The notes under the pieces were generated by a model, which did not search any database, was not told the DNA's origin, and worked only from the letters and a program-made list of their open reading frames with translations. A stretch of 64,000 nucleotides of DNA from NCBI GenBank assembly GCA_937873515.1, contig CALMYB010000001.1:1-64000 (forward strand). Reading direction: 5' to 3'. Source of the stretch: an uncultured Acidobacteriota bacterium (GTDB lineage: Bacteria; Acidobacteriota; Blastocatellia; Pyrinomonadales; Pyrinomonadaceae). Positions 58,483 through 64,000 of the stretch are shown piece by piece (the stretch's first letter is position 1; every line of letters begins with the position of its first letter). The translations under genes were made by a program, and so were the position numbers.

Positions 58483-59796
58483 TTAATTCTTGAACCAGCC
58501 TTCCATCACTGAATCGTTCAAGATGATCGTCTGATCGCGTTCGGGGCCGGTCGAAATGAGTCCGATCTCGACGCCGATGAAATTCGAGAGGAACCCGACA
58601 TAACGGCGTGCATTCGCGGGCAGATCGTCGATCTTTGTTATGCCAAGCGTGTCGCTCTTCCAGCCCGGAAGGGTTTCATAGATCGGCTTGATCTTTCTCA
58701 AATCGTGCGAGACCGCGGGAAAGGTGTCTATCCGCTCGCCGTCGATCTCGTAACCGGTGCAGACCTTTATTTCTTCGAGAGCGTCGAGCACGTCGAGCTT
58801 CGTCAACGCGACGGAATCAAAGCCGTTCAGCTCGGCCGCATATTTCGTTGCAACCGCATCGAACCATCCGCAGCGGCGAGGACGGCGCGTGACTGAGCCG
58901 TATTCATTACCGCGTTCACGAATGAGATGCGCAATGTCTTCTTCATCATCAAGCATCTCTGTCGGGAATGGGCCTTCGCCGACACGAGTTGCATAGGTGC
59001 GCACGATGCCAAGAACGCCGGTGATGTGATGCGGCGGAATCCCCGCACCGACCGATGCACCGCCCGCGGTCGGATTCGACGAAGTAACGTACGGATATGT
59101 CCCGTGATCGACATCGAGCAGCGTCGCCTGCGCACCTTCGAGCAGGATCTTCTTCTTCTCGCGTCGAGCGTCCGCAAGAAAGTGCGAGGTCTCAGTCACG
59201 AAAGGCCGCAAGCGTTCAACGAGCGGCGAGATCTCGTCATAGATTTCGTCGGCACGCAGCGGCTGCTGACCGTAAAGCACGATGATGCGGTTCGCCTCTT
59301 CGAGATTGCGTTCGATCCTCAGACGCAGGATCTCGGGCGAAAGTGCATCCGCGACGCGAATACCGCGGCGGCCAACCTTGTCCTCGTATGCCGGGCCGAT
59401 GCCTCGCAAGGTAGTGCCGATCTTCTCGTTGCCGAGCCTCTCTTCGGAAGTATGATCGAGCGCCCGATGATACGGCATAATAAGATGCGCGCGGCTCGAA
59501 ACCTTCAGCCGTTCGGGCGTGATCGAAATTCCCTTCGCAGATATCTGATCGACCTCTTCGAAGAACGCCTTTGGGTCGATCACCATTCCGTTGCCGAGAA
59601 CGCAGATCTTGTCGTTGTGGATTATTCCCGACGGCAAAAGCCTCAGCACGAATGCCTGTTCGCCCACGTACACGCTATGGCCGGCGTTGTGCCCGCCCTG
59701 ATAACGCGACACGATATCAAATCTATCCGCGAGCAGGTCAACGACCTTGCCCTTTCCCTCATCGCCCCACTGGGCACCGATTATTACGATTATCAT
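58483..59796 (-). CDS. purA: Adenylosuccinate synthetase
   Basis: This 437-residue enzyme condenses IMP and aspartate with GTP, the first committed step to AMP. The start is at ATG 59796, overlapping the stop of the upstream GNAT gene (ATGA); a GTG six codons earlier exists. The P-loop region is 'IIGAQWGDEGKGKVVD' (catalytic Asp), then 'YQGGHNAGHSVYV' (catalytic His), 'GTTLRGIGPAYEDK', 'VGEGPFPTEM' and 'TRRPRRCGWFD'. Full length and canonical. Confidence 0.96.
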   Translation of the reverse strand: MIIVIIGAQWGDEGKGKVVDLLADRFDIVSRYQGGHNAGHSVYVGEQAFVLRLLPSGIIHNDKICVLGNGMVIDPKAFFEEVDQISAKGISITPERLKVSSRAHLIMPYHRALDHTSEERLGNEKIGTTLRGIGPAYEDKVGRRGIRVADALSPEILRLRIERNLEEANRIIVLYGQQPLRADEIYDEISPLVERLRPFVTETSHFLADARREKKKILLEGAQATLLDVDHGTYPYVTSSNPTAGGASVGAGIPPHHITGVLGIVRTYATRVGEGPFPTEMLDDEEDIAHLIRERGNEYGSVTRRPRRCGWFDAVATKYAAELNGFDSVALTKLDVLDALEEIKVCTGYEIDGERIDTFPAVSHDLRKIKPIYETLPGWKSDTLGITKIDDLPANARRYVGFLSNFIGVEIGLISTGPERDQTIILNDSVMEGWFKN

Positions 59797-60344
59797 ATTT
59801 TGTTCGCGAGCCACTCCCGTTTGAGAAGCGAATAGACTGCCTGATCTCGAAATTCACCCCGCAGAAGTTCGACCTCGCGAAGAGTTCCTTCGTAAGTGAA
59901 TCCAAGCTTTTCGGGGATCGCACGGCTCCGACTGTTATCGACATTGCAATTTATTTGAACCCGATCAAGCTCCATTGTATCAAAGAGATAGCCTAGGAGA
60001 CTTCGACAAGACATTGTTACGATGCCCCGGCCTTCGTGATCGCGATCTATCCAATATCCGATCTTTGCGTGACGGTTGACGCGGTCAATGTCGTGTACTC
60101 CAACAGTCCCGATCATTACGTTGTTTTCCCGAACAAGGAAGCCAATGGCGCTCGATTCCCCGTCAACCGAACCAACCGTCGCGATCCATTCCGCGGCGTG
60201 TTCCTCTGAATAATCATCGACTGCCCATGGCATCCACGCCTGCAAGTGTTCAAGGTTTCGGCGAACCAATGCCGCGACCTCGTCAGTCGCTTCCTGACCG
60301 GGCACTTGGAGAATGATCTGGTCGGACACGGGCAATACCAGCAT
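59793..60344 (-). CDS. RimJ/RimL-like GNAT acetyltransferase
   Basis: This 183-residue protein has the RimL-like pattern: 'LRNLEHLQAWMPWA'-type helix ('VRRNLEHLQAWMPWAVD'), 'IGTVGVHDIDRVNRHAKIGYWIDRDHEGRGIVTMSCRSLLGYLFD' (acetyl-CoA loop) and 'KLGFTYEGTLREVE'. Such enzymes acetylate the N-terminus of ribosomal proteins or small molecules. It ends 4 bases into purA. Confidence 0.88.
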   Translation of the reverse strand: MLVLPVSDQIILQVPGQEATDEVAALVRRNLEHLQAWMPWAVDDYSEEHAAEWIATVGSVDGESSAIGFLVRENNVMIGTVGVHDIDRVNRHAKIGYWIDRDHEGRGIVTMSCRSLLGYLFDTMELDRVQINCNVDNSRSRAIPEKLGFTYEGTLREVELLRGEFRDQAVYSLLKREWLANKI

Positions 60345-60358
60345 AAACGTTAGTCTTT

Positions 60359-61780
60359 TTAGGCGAACGCCATCTTGTAGAGGTCATTGTAATGTCTCGC
60401 GGCGTTCTCCCACGAATTGTCTATCAGCATTCCGTTTCGTTGAAGGTGCTGCCAGCCTTCTTTATCGGCGTAGGCGAGGCGTGCTTCGTAAACTTTCTCT
60501 ACGAGCCGGTCGCTGCTGAAATCGCGGAACTTGAACCCGTTTCCAGTGCCTGAGACCGCGTCCCAATTCTCGACCGTATCATCGAGCCCGCCGGTCGCAC
60601 GTACGATCGGGATAGTGCCGTATCGAAGCGAATACATTTGATTCAGGCCGCACGGCTCGAACTTCGAGGGCATCAGGAACATATCCGCGCCCGCCTCGAT
60701 CAGGTGAGCGAGCGGTTCGTTGTAGCCGACATAAACTCCTACGCGCGTCGGAGCATAATCACGCAGGGTCTGCAGAAAACGCTCTGCGTCGGCTTCGCCG
60801 GAACCGAGAGCGATGAAGAACGCGTCTGCCGCGAGAATCTCTCCGGCGGCATGACGAATCAGCTCGATGCCCTTCTGCGCGGTCAGGCGTGTAACGCTCG
60901 CGTAGATCGGCCGGTCAAGATCGTTCGGCAGGCCGAACCTTTCGAGCAGCACGCGTTTGCATTCGCGTTTGCCTTCGAGCGAATCCGCCGAGAAGTGTGC
61001 GGGCAGTTCCGGGTCGGTCGCAGGATTCCAAACGTCGTAATCTACGCCGTTCGTGATGCCTACCAAGCGATTCGCACGTCGACGCGTGAGCCAATCGAGC
61101 CCGTGTCCGAATTCCGGTGTCTGTATCTCGAGGGCATAACGACGCGAGACCGTCGAAAGCATGTCGGAGGTTTCGAGCCCGGCCTTCATCGCGGACGCGT
61201 AGCCGTCGTAAGCGAACGAATTGCGTGCGAACTGCGACGTAAAGCCGAGTTCCGGCAGCTGCGAGAGCCCGAACGCGCCCTGATACGCCATGTTGTGGAT
61301 CGAAAAGACGGTCCGCGTCCCACGCCAGAAAGCTTCTTGACGACGCAGAATCGCGATCTCGACCGCCGCGAACCCCGTGTGCCAATCGTTCAGGTGAACG
61401 ATGTCGGGCGCGTGTCCGATGCGTTCGAGCAGGAGCAGGGCCGCACGCGATAGGAACGCGAACCGCTCGTGGTCCTCGGTATAGCCGTAGATCGAATCGC
61501 GATGGAATATCGACGGAGCGTCGATCAGAAACGTCGGCGAGCCGTTCGCCTCCGAGTAGAAGGCCTTCGCGCGGTACGGCCTTCCCTTCCAATTCACCCA
61601 AAGGTCGTCGATCGCCGTCTGCCAGAGAAATTCGCCCTTCGTCTGCCAGTAGCACGGCGTGATCAGCAGACTATCGACGCCGATCTGCTTCAAAGCCTTT
61701 GGAAGTGCGCCGGCGACGTCGCCGAGCCCGCCCGTCTTCGAATACGGCACCGCTTCGGATGAAATTACCGCTACACGCAT
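60359..61780 (-). CDS. glgA: Glycogen synthase
   Basis: This 473-residue GT5 family glucosyltransferase (ADP-glucose as donor) makes alpha-1,4-glucan. It starts MRVAVISSEAVPYSKTGGLG, with the KTGGL ADP-glucose loop. Landmarks: 'HLNDWHTGFAAVEI', 'GITNGVDYDVWNP', and 'PSKFEPCGLNQMYSLRYGTIPIVRATGGLDDTV'. The open frame continues 40 codons upstream, but that part runs through REP-like palindromes and lacks family resemblance, so 61780 is the better start. It is 14 bases upstream of the RimL-like gene. Confidence 0.95.
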   Translation of the reverse strand: MRVAVISSEAVPYSKTGGLGDVAGALPKALKQIGVDSLLITPCYWQTKGEFLWQTAIDDLWVNWKGRPYRAKAFYSEANGSPTFLIDAPSIFHRDSIYGYTEDHERFAFLSRAALLLLERIGHAPDIVHLNDWHTGFAAVEIAILRRQEAFWRGTRTVFSIHNMAYQGAFGLSQLPELGFTSQFARNSFAYDGYASAMKAGLETSDMLSTVSRRYALEIQTPEFGHGLDWLTRRRANRLVGITNGVDYDVWNPATDPELPAHFSADSLEGKRECKRVLLERFGLPNDLDRPIYASVTRLTAQKGIELIRHAAGEILAADAFFIALGSGEADAERFLQTLRDYAPTRVGVYVGYNEPLAHLIEAGADMFLMPSKFEPCGLNQMYSLRYGTIPIVRATGGLDDTVENWDAVSGTGNGFKFRDFSSDRLVEKVYEARLAYADKEGWQHLQRNGMLIDNSWENAARHYNDLYKMAFA

Positions 61781-61835
61781 AAATGACTGCATTTCAAGTA
61801 TTTCGCGAATCGCCGCTTTGGTCAAACCGCGGAGC

Positions 61836-61887
61836 GCGGACGCCCCCGTCCGCATCAAGTCAGAAACCGCCTGCGTGAGCGGGCGGT
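61836..61887. repeat. Pair of REP-like palindromes upstream of glgA
   Basis: GCGGACG-CCCC-CGTCCGC (61836-61853) is followed 12 bases later by ACCGCC...GGCGGT with inner GC-GTGA-GC (61866-61887). Two hairpins spaced a short distance apart are a typical extragenic doublet. The 260 bases from here to 62159 contain no gene I can support except a short ACAGGC-TTT-GCCTGT hairpin (61930-61944). Confidence 0.65.
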
Positions 61888-62159
61888 CAGTAGTCCGCAC
61901 GTAAGAAAGGGCTATTGAGTCTTAACATCACAGGCTTTGCCTGTCTATTTGAAGTTGAACTGTGCTCTACCGTCGCATCTCTATTGGATGGGCCTGAGGC
62001 TTTGCTTCCGGCGCCGGAGCCGCAAAGATCTGGCGGGCTTTGACGGAAAATCCGAACTTTTCCCGCACATAGTGCAGCAGAGCTGCAACGATATGCGCGC
62101 AGACATTCGCAGCAAACTTATGATATGTTTGCATCGATTAGCAAGGTCCTCGAAGTATT

Positions 62160-64000
62160 ATGAAAAATCTCCGCACTTTCGGTTTCCTCGTTGTTCTATT
62201 CACGCTCTGCGTTCTGTCCGTCTCTGCAAAGGACCAATGGATAACGGTCCGCTCTCAGAACTTTTTCCTCATCGGCAACGCTTCCGAAAAGGATATTCGG
62301 AAAGTTGCTATGCAAATGGAGCAATTCCGTGCGACCTTTCGCCTACTGTTCCCGAAGACCGCCCTTTCGTCTGCGAAGCCTACAAATATCGTGGTCTTCA
62401 AGAGCGAATCGTCCTACAAGCCATTTTTACCGCGCAGGAAGGACGGCAAGGCCGACACCGGGATCGCAGGGTATTTTCAGCCCGGCGAGGACGTCAACTA
62501 CATTACGCTCTCGACCGAAGGCGAGGACGAGGACACCTTCAAGGTCATCTATCACGAATACGTCCACTACCTGATCGATTCCAGTTTCGGGCGATCTGAG
62601 ATCCCTGCCTGGCTGAACGAAGGCCTGGCCGAGTACTACTCGACCTTTAAGGTCGAAAACGGCAATGAGGTCTCGATCGGCTATCCGATCCTCGAACATG
62701 CGAACTTCCTTGCGGCCAACGGACTCCTTGCGCTCGGCGACCTCTTCAATGCAAGCAACCGCGATATCCACGCAAATAGCGGCCGTACCCGCCATGCGTT
62801 CTATGCGGAATCGTGGGCACTTGTCCACCTCCTGATGACTACGGGACGCAATGCTCTTCTTTCCAAATTCGTCGCCGGCCTCAATAACGATCTGCCGCCG
62901 GAGCAGGCGTTCCAGGCCGCATTCGGTACAGGCTACGAAGATATGGAGAAGCAGCTCCGTAAATACGTAAGCCAGGGCAAGTTCAACTACCAGATTCTTA
63001 CGCTGAAGGATCAACTCGCCGTTGCATCCGGCCAGACGGTCACGCCGATCGATGACGCTCAGACAAATGCCTATCTTGGCGACCTTCTCTATCATTCGAA
63101 CCGCCTTGAAGAGGCCGAAACCTATCTTGCTAAAGCTCTCGCCGCTGACCCGAAATCGGTGCTCGCAAATACTGCGATGGGAATGAGCAAAGTGCGGCAG
63201 GAGAAGTATGCAGAAGCCGAAAAGTATCTTGATGCCGCGGTCTCGGGCGATGCGAACGACTACAAGGCCCTTTATTGGTACGCGACCCTGATCGTCCGCG
63301 AAAGCACCAAAGGCCTTATGAGCTCCGAGATCCCGCCGGAGAAGGCTAAGAAGGCTGCCGAACTGCTGGCAAGAGCGATCAAGATAAAGCCTGATTCTGC
63401 CGAAAGTGCAGATATGCTTGCGTTCATTGCTCTCGTCCGACAGGAGGGCCTGGACGAGGCATTGGCGGTCCTAAAGACCGCACTCAATGCACAGCCCGGC
63501 AACCAGCGGCTCGCCCTGCGCATCATCGACATTCTGCTCGCAAAGAACCAATACGACGAGGCTCTTGCCTCGGCAAAGAAGATCGCCGCAAATTCTGAAA
63601 ATGAAGAGATCGCGTCACGAGCAAGATCGTTGGTCGCTCGCCTTTCATCCTACCTCGAACAAAAGCAGAATTTTGAGCGTCAGCGCGAGACTATGCGAGT
63701 TTCACAAGGAAGCGAGATGACAGGCACGCTTTCCAAAGAGGACTCCGATCGAATGGCTCTAGCTGCCCGAAACTACGGGATCACCGAACAGCTGACGAAA
63801 CCGGGAGCGGATTCAGACGCGGCGATCGGCAACATTCGAAAGGTCACTTGCAGCAAAGGGATCCACGTCAGTTTCATCACGGGCGGCAAACAAATGCGGC
63901 TCACTATGAAGGATTTTCAAGGACTCGAGTTGACGACCTATCTCCCGAACTCGGTCGAATTCGGCTGTGACGCTGACTTCTCCACCCTCAAGGCTTATGT
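62160..64000 (+). CDS. Secreted HExxH metallopeptidase-like protein with TPR-like repeats (partial)
   Basis: The ORF starts at ATG 62160 and runs past the right edge (613 codons visible). It has a signal peptide (MKNLRTFGFLVVLFTLCVLS, then VSA), a domain about residues 25-160 ending in the zinc motif HEYVH (132-136) followed by 'IPAWLNEGLAEYYS' (third ligand Glu154), as in DUF1570-like gluzincins. From about 290 on, helical repeats of TPR type ('AYLGDLLYHSNRLEEAETYLAKALAADPKS' in part, and later copies) continue. It may process or bind secreted proteins. The C-terminus is not visible. Confidence 0.85.
   Translation, partial: MKNLRTFGFLVVLFTLCVLSVSAKDQWITVRSQNFFLIGNASEKDIRKVAMQMEQFRATFRLLFPKTALSSAKPTNIVVFKSESSYKPFLPRRKDGKADTGIAGYFQPGEDVNYITLSTEGEDEDTFKVIYHEYVHYLIDSSFGRSEIPAWLNEGLAEYYSTFKVENGNEVSIGYPILEHANFLAANGLLALGDLFNASNRDIHANSGRTRHAFYAESWALVHLLMTTGRNALLSKFVAGLNNDLPPEQAFQAAFGTGYEDMEKQLRKYVSQGKFNYQILTLKDQLAVASGQTVTPIDDAQTNAYLGDLLYHSNRLEEAETYLAKALAADPKSVLANTAMGMSKVRQEKYAEAEKYLDAAVSGDANDYKALYWYATLIVRESTKGLMSSEIPPEKAKKAAELLARAIKIKPDSAESADMLAFIALVRQEGLDEALAVLKTALNAQPGNQRLALRIIDILLAKNQYDEALASAKKIAANSENEEIASRARSLVARLSSYLEQKQNFERQRETMRVSQGSEMTGTLSKEDSDRMALAARNYGITEQLTKPGADSDAAIGNIRKVTCSKGIHVSFITGGKQMRLTMKDFQGLELTTYLPNSVEFGCDADFSTLKAY

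Noticed and set aside
61937..62599. A 220-codon plus-strand frame at the right end
   Set aside because: It overlaps the start of the metallopeptidase gene in another frame; the metallopeptidase has a signal peptide and HExxH motif, and this frame is Arg/Cys-rich without motifs.

Overview
This 64 kb window is chromosomal sequence from a Gram-negative, aerobic heterotroph. The best guess is Acidobacteriota (class Blastocatellia, Pyrinomonadaceae-like). Support comes from the 'VWFA-related' acidobacterial-type domain protein (55489-56634), many secreted M28, M16 and S41 peptidases, an OmpA-like protein, a TonB-like protein, ETF-ubiquinone oxidoreductase, UbiE/MenG, and palindromic repeats of a type I associate from memory with this group. 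The taxonomic call is an inference. There is no rRNA operon, prophage, complete IS element or CRISPR array.

Layout. 1-607: a repeat-rich gap with a 14-bp tandem array, two 9-bp tandem arrays and a cluster of REP-like hairpins. 608-11792: a long minus-strand block that reads, in transcription order, larC, folE, an M28 peptidase, a small acidic protein, metG, a lipoprotein, tatD, yajQ, a polyprenyl diphosphate synthase, a coiled-coil/HARE-HTH protein and an FHA-PrsW fusion. Many of these genes touch or overlap. 11910-13910: argS. 13947-21074: an aromatic amino acid operon trpE-D-C-F-B-A-aroF (no trpG), preceded by a 34-residue leader peptide rich in Phe, Tyr and Trp and a textbook terminator hairpin, so probably a ribosome-mediated attenuator. 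21185-23019: an XRE regulator with a membrane protein, divergent from a Rad52-like annealing protein across a repeat-rich operator region.

23129-28407: an M16 peptidase pair, YtxH and DUF6335-like small proteins, and a subtilase with a GAF protein. 28625-37316: envelope and secreted proteins (S41 protease, YCF48-like, VIT-vWA, coiled coil, OmpA-like) plus a degenerate ABC ATPase. 37490-41098: MsbA-like exporter, yicC, gmk, rpoZ. 41183-44967 (minus): ETF-QO, an AbiEii-like nucleotidyltransferase with a small partner, and mtnA. 45100-49899: DoxX-like protein, macrodomain deacetylase, glycogen phosphorylase and small proteins. 49956-57797: TonB fusion protein, secreted M16-like protein, ubiE, a DppBC-type permease pair, a vWA protein and lipoproteins. 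57844-61780 (minus): tRNA-Lys, two GNAT acetyltransferases, purA, glgA. The window ends inside a secreted HExxH metallopeptidase with TPR-like repeats.

The most notable elements are the candidate aromatic leader-peptide attenuator, the XRE/Rad52 module with repeated operator motifs, the ABC ATPase lacking its helical subdomain, and palindromic repeats that have entered coding sequence (in metG and at the end of tatD). Start codons were moved where a Shine-Dalgarno sequence, a signal peptide or a conserved N-terminus argued for it.
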